Part shown: positions 16,719-25,422 of the stretch, piece by piece
Position numbering within the stretch: the first letter of the stretch is position 1
How the letters are laid out: the number at the start of each line of letters is the position of its first letter
Assembly: GCA_003670915.1 (NCBI GenBank)
Contig: QWQH01000090.1
Coordinates: 1 to 46,057, forward strand
Source: Planctomycetota bacterium
GTDB lineage: Bacteria; Planctomycetota; Planctomycetia; Pirellulales; UBA1268
Direction of reading: 5' to 3'
Length of the DNA stretch: 46,057 bases
The notes under the pieces: generated by a model
The model's input: only the letters and a program-made list of their open reading frames with translations
Told to the model about the DNA's origin: nothing
Database searches by the model: none
Position numbers and translations under genes: made by a program

Positions 16719-17147
16719 CTACTTGCGTTTTCGGCTCGAAACAGCTGTGGTTTCTGTGGACCGGGCGGATTCGAGCCCGGCTGTCTCGAGCAATGATCGG
16801 CTAAACAGGTCTTTTGCGACTGTTTTTTCTTCCGGTTGGGCCGTAGCTCCTAGCCGGGCAGGTTCGTAGCAAACTTCGTATTCGTGCTTTGCGAGGGAGA
16901 GCGTATCGCCTGGCTCCAACCGTTGCTCGCTCACCCGACTCCCATTTACTTTCGTGCCATTGCTGCTGCCCAGATCTTTCACATGCCAGTAGCCATCGAC
17001 CAGCGAGAGTTCACAATGGCTGCCCGATACATTTGGGAACCGCAGCACAATATCGGATTCCTCCCGTCGGCCAACGGTCAATGGAGTCCTGAGCAGTGGG
17101 ATGGGATCGCCGCCACCGATCGGTTGCAATTCACCGTAGGGAGTCAT
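16719..17147 (-). CDS. FHA-domain protein
   Basis: A 142-residue protein with a single forkhead-associated domain over residues about 20-95. The phosphothreonine-binding residues are present: G27-R28 in 'LTVGRREESDI', 'SGSH' (41-44) and 'SSNGTKVNG' (61-69). The remaining 45 residues are disordered and end in 'SSRKRK'. It should bind phosphothreonine peptides and act as an adapter in Ser/Thr kinase signalling, but no kinase gene is nearby. The ATG at 17147 has GAGGAC 8 bp upstream and begins at the domain; an upstream in-frame start at 17168 is less likely. It faces away from rnpB. Confidence 0.85.
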   Translation of the reverse strand: MTPYGELQPIGGGDPIPLLRTPLTVGRREESDIVLRFPNVSGSHCELSLVDGYWHVKDLGSSNGTKVNGSRVSEQRLEPGDTLSLAKHEYEVCYEPARLGATAQPEEKTVAKDLFSRSLLETAGLESARSTETTAVSSRKRK

Positions 17148-17383
17148 AATGGATGTCCTCGCCGTCAAATGCCAGAGGTCGCATCAAATCCTAATACAAG
17201 AAGCGTAGTGGGTCATTGGCACGCGGTCAATGTTTTTATAACGGAGTGCATTCACCATTTTTTTCGTGTATACAGATCGAGGTGTACACGGCGACGCAGA
17301 CGCATCTGGGTAAATTTGTGCAGTGAATTTAAAAAGATCGTTTCAGATAGCGTGCAACAAAAAATGTAGGTTCAGAAAAATTG

Positions 17384-17828
17384 AGGGACTGGAGTGGGCC
17401 GGATGATCGCTGGCCGGAGAATATGTCGAGGTGCTTTCGAGCGCAGCGGCTTTTTTTGGCGGGAGGAAAGTCCGGGCTCCGTAGGGTTCAGTGGTGGGTA
17501 ACGCCCACCGGCCGCAAGGTCAGGGAAAGTGCCACAGAAAGCAAACCGCCTGCGGGGTCATTCCCGTCGGTAAGGGTGAAACGGTGAGGTAAGAGCTCAC
17601 CAGCAGGCCGGGCGACCGGTCTGGCTCGGTAAACCCCACTGGGAGTAAGGCCAAGCAGGAAGAAGTTCGGCCCTTCGGTCCGACGCGAAACGGCCCGTTT
17701 CGCACCCACTTCCGGGTCGGCTGCTGGAGGCGTCGGGTAACCGGCGTCCTAGAGAAATGGTCATCGCTTTGCGTGCTGTTCAAAGACGCAAAGCACAGAA
17801 CCCGGCTTACAGGCCCGCTCCAGTCCTT
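17384..17828 (+). ncRNA. rnpB: RNase P RNA, bacterial type A
   Basis: This is the catalytic RNA that trims the 5' leader from tRNA precursors. The P1 stem pairs GGACTGGAG (17386-17394) with CTCCAGTCC (17818-17826). The near-invariant GAGGAAAGTCCGGGCTCC lies at about 17462-17479 and the 3' conserved block with CGGCTTACAGGCCC just before P1. 'GCCACAGAAA' and 'GGGTAAGGGTGAAACGGTG'-like parts of the P10/P11 region are also present. The total of about 443 nt is slightly longer than E. coli's. TTTTTTCAATTTT follows directly, as for a terminator. The P15 loop region contains a GGT-like run suited to binding tRNA 3' ends, although the tRNA gene here does not encode CCA. Confidence 0.96.
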
Positions 17829-17885
17829 TTTTCAATTTTACAATGACGAGGCAGTCGCGGAGCCTGGCTGGGGGCCCGCATCCGC

Positions 17886-18476
17886 CTAACTCCCTTTTTT
17901 CGATCCCTTTTTAGATGTGTTCGTGGCGCCCATCGATGGATCGGCGGCAGATTCATCGTCTGCAGAATCGGCTCCTCCAAGGCGACTGCTGCGAATAGAT
18001 TCCAAGTCGACTCGGCCTTCCGCGTCGAGAAGTTTGAGGAGCTTTGAAATGCAGAGGGTGTTGATGCTGACCCGCATATCTCCTGCCTCGGCCTTGAGTG
18101 TTTCGTGGAGCACGCGAGGCATCCGAACCGTCACCACCCGCAGCGCGCTGCGATCGGTGGTGCGGTCTGGCTCCGCGGGCTGGCGGCTGCGCAGGTCGTC
18201 GAGCATTTCCCGTATCCGGGCGTATTGAGGCGAACATTCAAAGCGGATCAGGCTGGCAGGGTCGTCGAACGTCCGCCGAACGATTCCGTCCACCCCCAGA
18301 ACCTCTCGGAAAAAGACGATCCATTCGAGGCTGTTCATGCGATACAACCGTTCGGCCACCTGCAGGACTGCCGTTGCGGCATGGTCGGCCGTGCCAGATC
18401 GGCCTGCGCGGGTCTTTTCGGCCGAGATGGGGCCTTCACTGGCCCTGATTGTTGCGTTCGTCCTTGTTGTTGCCAT
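17886..18476 (-). CDS. Ribbon-helix-helix (HicB-like) domain protein
   Basis: A 196-residue protein from the ATG at 18476, which has GGAAGG about 8 bp upstream. Residues about 30-100 are helical and contain 'LEWIVFFREVLGVDGIVRRTF', a planctomycete-type segment that I cannot assign. Residues about 118-155 fit a ribbon-helix-helix fold of the Arc/HicB kind: strand 'LRVVTVRMP', helix 'RVLHETLKAEAG', then 'VSINTLCISKLLKLL'. The C-terminus is Ser/Asp-rich and ends in 'KKGSKKGS'. It is likely a DNA-binding regulator. There is no HicA or other toxin gene next to it, so a toxin-antitoxin role is not supported. It converges with rnpB. Confidence 0.7.
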   Translation of the reverse strand: MATTRTNATIRASEGPISAEKTRAGRSGTADHAATAVLQVAERLYRMNSLEWIVFFREVLGVDGIVRRTFDDPASLIRFECSPQYARIREMLDDLRSRQPAEPDRTTDRSALRVVTVRMPRVLHETLKAEAGDMRVSINTLCISKLLKLLDAEGRVDLESIRSSRLGGADSADDESAADPSMGATNTSKKGSKKGS

Positions 18477-18734
18477 CAAAATCGCCTTCCCTGAGATTGA
18501 GTTCATGCGTCGGTCACAATGGCGGAAACGCGACTCGGTCTCTCGCTCATCCGGATGCTGTCAGTGCTGTCAAGCAATCGCGGGAAGTGCTTGCGAAACA
18601 AGGACTTACGTCCACCTAGCTAACGCAGACTTATTTTCAGGCAGCGATGCCTATTTGTAGGGCATTCATGCGGCTGCGCAGAAAGCAGGCAGCTCGCTTG
18701 AGTCGCATATCCCAACTGTCCTGCTTGGGACGGC

Positions 18735-19637
18735 CTAGAAAACCAATTTTTCAGGATTGAGCGGGCGTTCGAGGTGCTCTGCAACCGCTGCGGCAATATC
18801 GGTGCCCGTGGCCCGCTCTAAGCCCCGCCACCCAGGCACGGCGTTGATCTCAATGACGAGGAGTCGGCCGTCGTTGGCTGGCAGCAGATCCACGCCGGCA
18901 ATTTCTGTTTCTAAAAGCGTGGCCGAGCGACGAGCCAGATCGACCCAAGACTGTGGGGCCTCAAAGGGCTCTGGTCGACCACCTAGGGCCACGTTGGTGC
19001 GCCAGTCTCGGGCCGACACGCGACGCATGGAAAACACCCGTTTCCCGACGAGTAGGATCCGTACGTCCCAGCCCGCATGCGGCACGAATTCCTGAAAGTA
19101 AGCCACGCTGCCGCACGCGGTGGCCGCCTCGATAAAAGGCTCCAGCGATTCGCGGGTGGAGAGCCGTTGAATGCCTCGTCCGCACGACCCAAAGAGCGGC
19201 TTGACAACCGCATCGCAGCCCAGCGACTGCCAAGCCTGCTGGATGGTCGCAGGGTTTTGGGCCACAATCGTGTGCGGCACCGATACGCCACCGGCGGCAA
19301 GTTTTGCCAACGACAGGTATTTATCGATGGCCAATTCGAGGGATCGCGGACTGTTGATAATCCGCTGGCCACTCGCAGCCAATCGCCCCAGCACATCCAT
19401 TCGGAAGATCACGTCCTCCAGTCCCCCTTGCGGCATCCCTCGCACCACAACGATGTCGGCCTGATCGATGGCCAGGGGTAGAAACTGCTCGGCTGACGCC
19501 GCTGTACCCGCGACCACGGCTATCAATTCGTGCCACCTTACAACGGTTGCTTCGTGGCCGCGGGCTTGGATCGCAGCCACGAGGCGGCCCACGTGCCAGC
19601 CAGTTGGTTCGCCCACAATCGCTACTCGCATCGGCAT
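18735..19637 (-). CDS. RimK-like ATP-grasp ligase beside mch
   Basis: A 300-residue ATP-grasp protein of the RimK/MptN type. The N-terminal part starts 'MRVAIVGEPTGWHVGRLVAAI'. 'INSPRSLELAIDKYLSLAKL' leads into the ATP-grasp fold; the glycine loop is 'VVKPLFGSCGRGIQRL'. Metal and ATP ligands are in 'AGVDLLPANDGRLLVIEINAVPGWRG'. Such proteins add glutamate to a carboxyl group; MptN adds it to H4MPT, making tetrahydrosarcinapterin. A homologue sits in the H4MPT clusters of methylotrophs (often called Orf17), as I recall. The first ATG overlaps the mch stop (TGATG), so the two are translationally coupled; an ATG two codons later is an alternative. Modification of the bacterial H4MPT cofactor is inferred. 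Confidence 0.85.
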   Translation of the reverse strand: MPMRVAIVGEPTGWHVGRLVAAIQARGHEATVVRWHELIAVVAGTAASAEQFLPLAIDQADIVVVRGMPQGGLEDVIFRMDVLGRLAASGQRIINSPRSLELAIDKYLSLAKLAAGGVSVPHTIVAQNPATIQQAWQSLGCDAVVKPLFGSCGRGIQRLSTRESLEPFIEAATACGSVAYFQEFVPHAGWDVRILLVGKRVFSMRRVSARDWRTNVALGGRPEPFEAPQSWVDLARRSATLLETEIAGVDLLPANDGRLLVIEINAVPGWRGLERATGTDIAAAVAEHLERPLNPEKLVF

Positions 19638-20638
19638 CAGGCCTCTCGAGCAACGTTCGCGTCAGTCGTGCGTGGCTGAAACGAAGCCGTCACAATGTCT
19701 GGCGAGAGTGTGCCAAAGCGGTGTCGACTGCCCGTGGTGATATTGGTGAGGTCGACCATCGCCGGTGCAAACAAGGCTGGGTCAAGGGCATAAAAATCGC
19801 GGCCAGCTTTTTCGAAGAGTTCGAGGAATGGCACGCCGGAGTCGGGCGATGAACTGCTCACCATGCGAGGCCCAATCTCAAGTAGGCTCTCGTCGTCGCC
19901 GGTCACCTCCAAAACGACGTGCCCGCCGTAGAGGATGGCGTCGTTGGTGCGGCCGATCGCCGTAAGATCGTCGTTTGGCACAGGTGCCAGCGGCGCGCGA
20001 CCGAAGCCCTTTTTGATCCGGCTGAGGTCGAAGTGCAGATCGTGTAATTTGTGAAGTGACGTTTCCAGCGATCGTGCGATCACCTGCAGCGTGCCAGCCA
20101 AACTCGCTGTGCGTGCCACGAGTAGGATCAGCTTGGATGGATCGACTCGCGCATCGGCAGCCAACTCAAGGCAGACGTCTTCTGGCGGCAGTGCGGATGC
20201 CTCGAGCAATCCGACTGCAACGGTAGGCTGCTCTCGCATTCCAATCGCGTTATACAATTCCTCGCGGCCGATGGCCGCTCGCATCGGTCCGCTAGCCATC
20301 GCAAAGTATTTTTTTGTGCTCACCTTCCATCCCGCATACTGCGAAGCGAGGCACGCTGCCAACGGTTGATCGCTCTCCACTGCGACCACCGGCCAAACGC
20401 ATTTCGGCCAGACGCTAGCCCAGTGCTCGTGCGGCACATCGGCGGGTTCGATCCAGGCCCGCCCCCGCCCAGCCATCGCCGCAAGGGCCATCTCAACGCC
20501 GGCCGCCAGACCGCCAGGAGACTGCACGCCGCAATCCACGACGCGCACGCCTGCCCGCACGTGCACCGAGGCATGGAGTAGGTCGGCACCGCGAATCATC
20601 CGTTCGGCGATCTCATAAGCCTCCGAGTTGAGTGCCAT
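19637..20638 (-). CDS. mch: Methenyl-H4MPT cyclohydrolase
   Basis: Mch reversibly hydrolyses 5,10-methenyl-H4MPT to 5-formyl-H4MPT, the third step of H4MPT-dependent formaldehyde oxidation. The 333 residues match the usual length (310-325) closely. Family motifs seen are 'VDCGVQSPGGLAAG' near residue 35, 'KYFAMASGPMRA' near 110, 'LVARTASLAGTLQVIARSLETS' and 'IGRTNDAILYGG' near 230 with its active-site Arg/Asp residues. The start ATG is at 20638, just inside a divergent region shared with the DtxR-type gene. It is the first gene of a two-gene unit with the RimK-like ligase. Confidence 0.95.
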   Translation of the reverse strand: MALNSEAYEIAERMIRGADLLHASVHVRAGVRVVDCGVQSPGGLAAGVEMALAAMAGRGRAWIEPADVPHEHWASVWPKCVWPVVAVESDQPLAACLASQYAGWKVSTKKYFAMASGPMRAAIGREELYNAIGMREQPTVAVGLLEASALPPEDVCLELAADARVDPSKLILLVARTASLAGTLQVIARSLETSLHKLHDLHFDLSRIKKGFGRAPLAPVPNDDLTAIGRTNDAILYGGHVVLEVTGDDESLLEIGPRMVSSSSPDSGVPFLELFEKAGRDFYALDPALFAPAMVDLTNITTGSRHRFGTLSPDIVTASFQPRTTDANVAREA

Positions 20639-20806
20639 TCAGATTGCTCGCATCACAAGAGAAAAAAGCGAAAACCGATACCGATAGAAGGAGACACGAA
20701 CGCGAGTCGCACGGCATAATGCTTCAAGGAGTCATCCGCGGCAATCCCTCCAGCTTTGCCGCTGACTTCCGGTGGATCCATACTCCGCACCCGAAAGGCC
20801 TGCCAC

Positions 20807-21478
20807 GTGCCCAGCCTGACCGTCGAAAACTACGTCAAAACGATCTACCAACTCACCGCATCGCAGGAGGGGCAACCCGCGAGCACCGGACAGATCGCGA
20901 CGGCGCTCAGCGTTTCACCCGGCACGGTGACCAGCATGCTCAAAACGCTCGATGCAGCAAGGCTGGCTACGCACCGGCTCTATGAGGGCGTGGCGCTGAC
21001 ACGCGCGGGCAAGATGTTAGCGCTACGCATTCTGAGGCGACACCGACTCATCGAACTTTTTCTGCTGCGCACTCTCGACATGAGTTGGGATGAGGTGCAC
21101 GATGAGGCCGAGCACATGGAACACGCGGTGAGCGATCTACTGGTGGATCGCATCGATGCTTTCCTTGGGCATCCCGACGTCGATCCGCACGGAGATCCGA
21201 TTCCACGGGTGGACGGGGAGTCCTTGCACGCGCCCGATGAAAAACCTTCGCGTTCAATGGCAGAGTGTGCGGCAGGGGCAACATTCAAGCTCACGCGAGT
21301 GCTCGATCAGTCGGCTGGATTTCTTCGCTATCTCACTGAATCTGGCCTCGCGTTGGGAACCGTCGGACAGGTGGAGCGGAATCCAGACGGTGCGGGGCTC
21401 ATGCGCATTCGGGTGAACGCTCGCGTGCTCTCGCTGGCCATCGAAGCCGCAGGCAAGATCGTTGTCGGAGATGCGTGA
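20807..21478 (+). CDS. DtxR/MntR-family metal-dependent regulator
   Basis: A 223-residue protein from a GTG at 20807 ('PSLTVENYVKTIYQL'), with AAAGG about 9 bp upstream. Residues about 5-65 form the winged helix ('STGQIATALSVSPGTVTSMLKTL'). Residues 66-145 are the metal-binding dimer domain: 'RRHRLIELFLLRTLDMSWDEVHDEAEHMEHAVS' with the clustered Glu/His ligands. The C-terminal 70 residues look like the FeoA/SH3-like domain. Binding of Mn(II) or Fe(II) cannot be told apart by eye. It is divergent from mch, with a 168-bp shared upstream region, so it might control mch or a distant metal transporter; no transporter is nearby. Confidence 0.88.
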   Translation: MPSLTVENYVKTIYQLTASQEGQPASTGQIATALSVSPGTVTSMLKTLDAARLATHRLYEGVALTRAGKMLALRILRRHRLIELFLLRTLDMSWDEVHDEAEHMEHAVSDLLVDRIDAFLGHPDVDPHGDPIPRVDGESLHAPDEKPSRSMAECAAGATFKLTRVLDQSAGFLRYLTESGLALGTVGQVERNPDGAGLMRIRVNARVLSLAIEAAGKIVVGDA

Positions 21479-21485
21479 GCCGTGG

Positions 21486-22016
21486 TCAGTCGGGCTGGAT
21501 GTCCGCGATGAGTTCCCATGTTGCCGACTGTCCGAGGCACTCGTCTACCTCGACTAACAATCCGCTCGAGAGGCGTGTGCCGGCGGCGGCAAGCTCGCCG
21601 ACGAGTTCTCGGCCAATCCAGCGGGCGAGCCATTCGGCGGTGGTGTTTGCCATAGGCAAGAGCACGCACTCCTCTGCTGGAAAAACCCATCGGCGTTGTT
21701 CGAATCGCACGGTCACCTCAGCCCCTCCCGCGGCTAATTGTTCTGTCGCAATGCGGAGTAAGGAATTCTGCGTGGGAAGCAGGATGTGGTGGTCGAGCCT
21801 CGCGATGATGCCAGAGAGCACGTCGCGGAACTCAATAAAGTCAATCACCATTCCATGCGGATTCGGCGATCCTGTGATCGCAGCGGCAACCGTCCAGTTA
21901 TGGCCGTGAATAGCTTCGCAAAGGTCATCGGCCAGCGTGATAAAGTGGCCTGCTGAAAAGACGTGAACGGCTTTGCGGAGTTTGACTGTGTAGCGTTCGC
22001 CAGAGCGTTCGTGCAT
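21486..22016 (-). CDS. 6-pyruvoyl-tetrahydropterin synthase/QueD family protein
   Basis: A 176-residue protein of the PTPS/QueD fold, which removes triphosphate or side-chain carbons from 7,8-dihydroneopterin triphosphate. Zinc ligands are H24 ('FSAGH'), H37 and H39 ('IHGHNW'); C33 precedes them in the position of the catalytic Cys. The Asp/His partner is in 'RLDHHILL' and the substrate-anchoring Glu in 'VEVDECLG'. It is the downstream member of a minus-strand pair with the CitG-like gene (67-bp gap). In this context a role in pterin synthesis for H4MPT or folate is plausible; a queuosine role is an alternative, but no queC or queE is near. Confidence 0.85.
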   Translation of the reverse strand: MHERSGERYTVKLRKAVHVFSAGHFITLADDLCEAIHGHNWTVAAAITGSPNPHGMVIDFIEFRDVLSGIIARLDHHILLPTQNSLLRIATEQLAAGGAEVTVRFEQRRWVFPAEECVLLPMANTTAEWLARWIGRELVGELAAAGTRLSSGLLVEVDECLGQSATWELIADIQPD

Positions 22017-22083
22017 GGAGTGTGACTGCAGAGGGGTGGGATCTGATGTTCAATGCCGAGTGTACTCTCTGTCTGGGCAAAGG

Positions 22084-22998
22084 TTACGCAGAGGGCAAAG
22101 AAACTAGCGATTGGAGTGATGGCGTGGCACCCAGCAGGCTGCGGAGGCGGCCATCGATCAGCAGGATGTAGAGACCAGCGGCAACAAGGTCGGCCGTCGT
22201 GCCCGGATTGAGGCGAACTGGCCATCGCAACTGGCGGTCGAATTCAGCAGTAGCATTCCGCCAGTTGTCGGCCTGTGCCAGCACGCAAGCAGCGCGGGCC
22301 GAAACATCAGCGGCACGTTCGAGCCCATGCTTACGAGCGATCAGCGAGTCAGGCTCACGGGACAACTGTCGCAGGTACGATCGCACGATCGCATCGCCGA
22401 GGGTGTGTCCGGCGTGCAGTTCCCCCAGGAGATCGCGCACGAGTCCATTGCACAGCGTTTGGTAGCCGTGCGCCCAGAGGTGGGCGATCTGATCGTACGC
22501 GGCCGCGGCATGCATCGCAGCGAGCAAATCATTTGGGGCACTGCCAGCTACATCCCACGTGTCGCGGTCGCCCATACCCCCTGGCTGGGCAATCGAGATT
22601 GCCTCCCACACAGCCGTCGCATCGGCAGGACCCAAGGTTGCCAGCACTGCAGCAATGATTTCAGGGCGAAAGGGAGTCGCAGTGATTATGTCGGCGGGCA
22701 CAGCTGCAATCGGCGCGATAGCCAGCACGATCCCAAGGTTTGCATTCGAACGTGTCACGCGTCGCGAGGCCGTCACGGCATCTCGAATCGTGCGTCCCAG
22801 AGGCTGGCCGGCTGCCCGCTGCATGACAGGCGCGATTGCCGCGCCGGCCGCAATGAGTTCGTTGTAGGAGAGGTCGTCGAAGTCGGCACCGGGAAACACG
22901 TTGCCTGGTTTTGCTGCGGATGCCTCGAGACTGCAGGCCATAGCCGTACACCATCCCCGGCTCCATGGCGAGCAGTCAGCCGTTCCGTCTAGGGGCAT
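22084..22998 (-). CDS. CitG-like (triphosphoribosyl-dephospho-CoA synthase family) protein
   Basis: Classic CitG/MdcB makes triphosphoribosyl-dephospho-CoA, the prosthetic-group precursor of citrate or malonate lyase. This 304-residue protein has the family signature 'LEASAAKPGNVFPGADF' at the N-terminus, 'GRTIRDAVTASR', 'NLGIVLAIAP' in the middle and 'RLNPGTTADLVAAGLYILL' near the end. No citrate-lyase or malonate-decarboxylase gene is present. Homologues are recalled from bacterial H4MPT clusters, and the fit with mch, fae and the downstream PTPS-like gene suggests a ribosyl or phosphoribosyl transfer in cofactor synthesis (inference). The start is uncertain: ATGs at 23028, 22998 and 22941 are in frame, none with a strong ribosome site; 22998 leaves enough room before the first motif. 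Confidence 0.8.
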   Translation of the reverse strand: MPLDGTADCSPWSRGWCTAMACSLEASAAKPGNVFPGADFDDLSYNELIAAGAAIAPVMQRAAGQPLGRTIRDAVTASRRVTRSNANLGIVLAIAPIAAVPADIITATPFRPEIIAAVLATLGPADATAVWEAISIAQPGGMGDRDTWDVAGSAPNDLLAAMHAAAAYDQIAHLWAHGYQTLCNGLVRDLLGELHAGHTLGDAIVRSYLRQLSREPDSLIARKHGLERAADVSARAACVLAQADNWRNATAEFDRQLRWPVRLNPGTTADLVAAGLYILLIDGRLRSLLGATPSLQSLVSLPSA

Positions 22999-23181
22999 TC
23001 CATGGACGGCGTCAAAGCACAGAGGCATCGGCCGGCTGGAGTCTCGAGCAGAAATGTTTAGATCTCGTTTGGAAGAGTCGAGGGCTATGGTGGCAACGTG
23101 GCGAAGGTACACTTTGTTTGCGAGCAACCGATGCTCAAAAGAAGCCTCGCCAATACCCCAATTGAACCAAGGCACGACCTC

Positions 23182-25404
23182 ATGGCAACCATCGCGACAA
23201 TCGAAGAGAGCACCCCCGAAGAGAGCAAGGAAAGCGCGCTGGGTGCCGACTGTTTTTTAAACCGCGAGTTGAGCTGGCTGGAATTCAATCTGCGGGTGCT
23301 CGAAGAGGCTGAGAATCCAGAGAATCCGCTGATGGAGCGGCTCAAATTCTTGGCGATCTTCAGTTCAAATCTAGATGAATTCTTTATGGTGCGAGTGTCG
23401 GGGATTCGGGAGCAGGCGTTTGGCGAGAGTGCCCCGCAAGACTACGCACCCGACGGTATCCGGCCCCTCGGGCAGTTGCAGCGGATAGCTGCCAGAACGC
23501 AGGAACTTGTAGCCAGGCAGTATCGATGCCTGCGAGAGAGCATTGCACCAGCGATGGCAGCGGAGGGTTTTGAGTTGCTACGGTATGCCGATGTGGATGC
23601 TCAACAGTTATCGCAGATTGACAAGTTTTTTTGCGAGCGCGCGTTGCCGATCCTCACACCCATGGCGGTTGATCCAGCCCATCCCTCCCCTCGCTACCAC
23701 AACCGAGGTTTGTATCTGGGGGTGCAACTGGAGCAGTCGCAAGGGTTGGGACCGAAGCGGCTCTTTGCGGTTGTGCAGGTGCCCCAGGTGTTACCCCGCT
23801 TTGTGAATGTTGGTTGCAGCACGCCAGGGCAACAGCGATTTGTGCTGCTGGAAGATGTCATCGCAGCGAGGTTGCCGGAACTGTTTGGTGGATTTTCGGT
23901 GAAATCGTGGACCACTTTCCGGATCACGCGCGACAGCGATTTGGAACTGCTGGAGCAGGAGTCGGATGACATGCTCAAGCTGATCGAGGAACGCCTCAAG
24001 ACGCGGCAGCGAGGGCAGGCCGTGCGGATCGAGGTGTCGGCCAGGGTGGCCGATGAATCACTGGCACGAACCATCATCGACGAGGAGGATCTGCACTGTG
24101 ATGACGGATCGACCGAATGCAGCTACAGCGAGGTCTACAGCATTGATGGCCCGCTGGATCTCACAGCTCTGTGGGAGTTGCACAAGCTTTCAGGCTACGA
24201 GTATCTGCACGACAAGCCATCGACGCCACGCACACCACGCGGGCTCCGGAACAGAGGCGACGATATTTTTGCGGCCATTGCCGACCACGATATTTTGCTC
24301 CACCATCCGTACGAATCATTCGACCCAGTTGTCGACTTTGTGGCTCGGGCGGCTGCCGACCCTCGCGTGCTAGCCATCAAGCAGACGCTCTATCGGACCA
24401 GCGGCGATTCGCCGATTTCACGCGCACTGATCATGGCAGCTGAGGCGGGCAAACATGTGACGGCTCTGGTGGAGCTGAAGGCTCGGTTCGACGAAGCCAA
24501 CAACGTGAGTTGGGCTCGGCAGATGGAGCGGGCCGGCGTGCACGTCGTATTTGGTTTTTTGGATCTGAAGACGCACTGCAAGGTGTCGATGGTGGTACGC
24601 AATGAGGGGCAGGGCCTGCGGAGGTACGTGCATCTGGGTACGGGCAATTACAATCCCACTACGGCCCTGCTCTATACAGACGTAGGACTCTTCACCGCCA
24701 ACGAGCAGATTGCCGAAGACGCTTCGGCTGTGTTCAACCTGCTGACGGGCTACTCGCAGGGACACGCCTGGCGGAAGCTGATCGTGGCCCCCAACGACCT
24801 GCATCGCCGGACGCTTGAATTAATCGATGAACAAACGGCGAAGGCCCACGAGGGCAAGCCATCGCGGATCTTTGCGAAGCTCAATGCGTTGGTCGACCAC
24901 AAGGTCATCGAAGCCCTGTATCGGGCCAGCCAAGCAGGGGTGCCGATCGACATTATTGCGCGCGGCATCTGCACGTTGCGGCCCGGTGTGCCAGGCTTGA
25001 GCGAAACGATCCGCGTGCGGAGCATTGTGGACAGGTTTTTAGAGCACAGTCGGATCTATGTTTTTGGTGTGGATGACGAAGCAAAAGTATTTATATCCAG
25101 CGCCGACTGGATGCCCCGAAACTTCTTTCGGCGAGTGGAATTGATGGTGCCGATTCAGTCGCCCGATCTGGTTGCCCGCGTTTTGCGTGAGATCATTCCA
25201 GTCTATCTGGCCGACAACACGCGGGCCCGCGTGATGGACTCGGAGGGAAAGTTTCATCTCCAGTATCCCGGGCCTGGAGAAGCTCCACTGCGAGCCCAGG
25301 TGTATTTCTTGGCAGAGCGGGTTGCCACACCGAAGCCCGAGGCAGGCGATGGGATTGGCGAGGGTGGCGGAGATAGTAGAATCCTGAATGGATTACCCGA
25401 CTAA
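23182..25404 (+). CDS. ppk1: Polyphosphate kinase 1
   Basis: PPK1 makes long-chain polyphosphate from ATP at the membrane. The 740 residues match the family. The N domain has 'LNRELSWLEFNLRVLEEA' and 'FLAIFSSNLDEFFMVRV'. The phospholipase-D-like C domains have 'HHPYESFDPVVDFV', 'LAIKQTLYRTSGDSPI' and 'YVHLGTGNYNPTTALLYTDVGLFT', whose His is the autophosphorylated residue. 'NFFRRVELMVPI' is near the end. The ATG at 23182 has AAGG 8 bp upstream and starts just before conserved sequence; in-frame GTG (23098) and ATG (23131) lie upstream. It is divergent from the CitG-like gene and leads into the cbpA-type gene, 18 bp downstream. Confidence 0.96.
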   Translation: MATIATIEESTPEESKESALGADCFLNRELSWLEFNLRVLEEAENPENPLMERLKFLAIFSSNLDEFFMVRVSGIREQAFGESAPQDYAPDGIRPLGQLQRIAARTQELVARQYRCLRESIAPAMAAEGFELLRYADVDAQQLSQIDKFFCERALPILTPMAVDPAHPSPRYHNRGLYLGVQLEQSQGLGPKRLFAVVQVPQVLPRFVNVGCSTPGQQRFVLLEDVIAARLPELFGGFSVKSWTTFRITRDSDLELLEQESDDMLKLIEERLKTRQRGQAVRIEVSARVADESLARTIIDEEDLHCDDGSTECSYSEVYSIDGPLDLTALWELHKLSGYEYLHDKPSTPRTPRGLRNRGDDIFAAIADHDILLHHPYESFDPVVDFVARAAADPRVLAIKQTLYRTSGDSPISRALIMAAEAGKHVTALVELKARFDEANNVSWARQMERAGVHVVFGFLDLKTHCKVSMVVRNEGQGLRRYVHLGTGNYNPTTALLYTDVGLFTANEQIAEDASAVFNLLTGYSQGHAWRKLIVAPNDLHRRTLELIDEQTAKAHEGKPSRIFAKLNALVDHKVIEALYRASQAGVPIDIIARGICTLRPGVPGLSETIRVRSIVDRFLEHSRIYVFGVDDEAKVFISSADWMPRNFFRRVELMVPIQSPDLVARVLREIIPVYLADNTRARVMDSEGKFHLQYPGPGEAPLRAQVYFLAERVATPKPEAGDGIGEGGGDSRILNGLPD

Positions 25405-25422
25405 CGAGCAACCCAATGGCGG

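Noticed and set aside
17210-17240. Sigma-54-like promoter (TTGGCACG) upstream of rnpB
   Set aside because: The -24 element looks good, but the required GC of the -12 element is not at the right spacing (CAAT instead of TTGC).
17886-18476. HicAB toxin-antitoxin system
   Set aside because: Only the ribbon-helix-helix protein is present. No small HicA-like toxin gene lies on either side, and the N-terminal part is not HicB-like.
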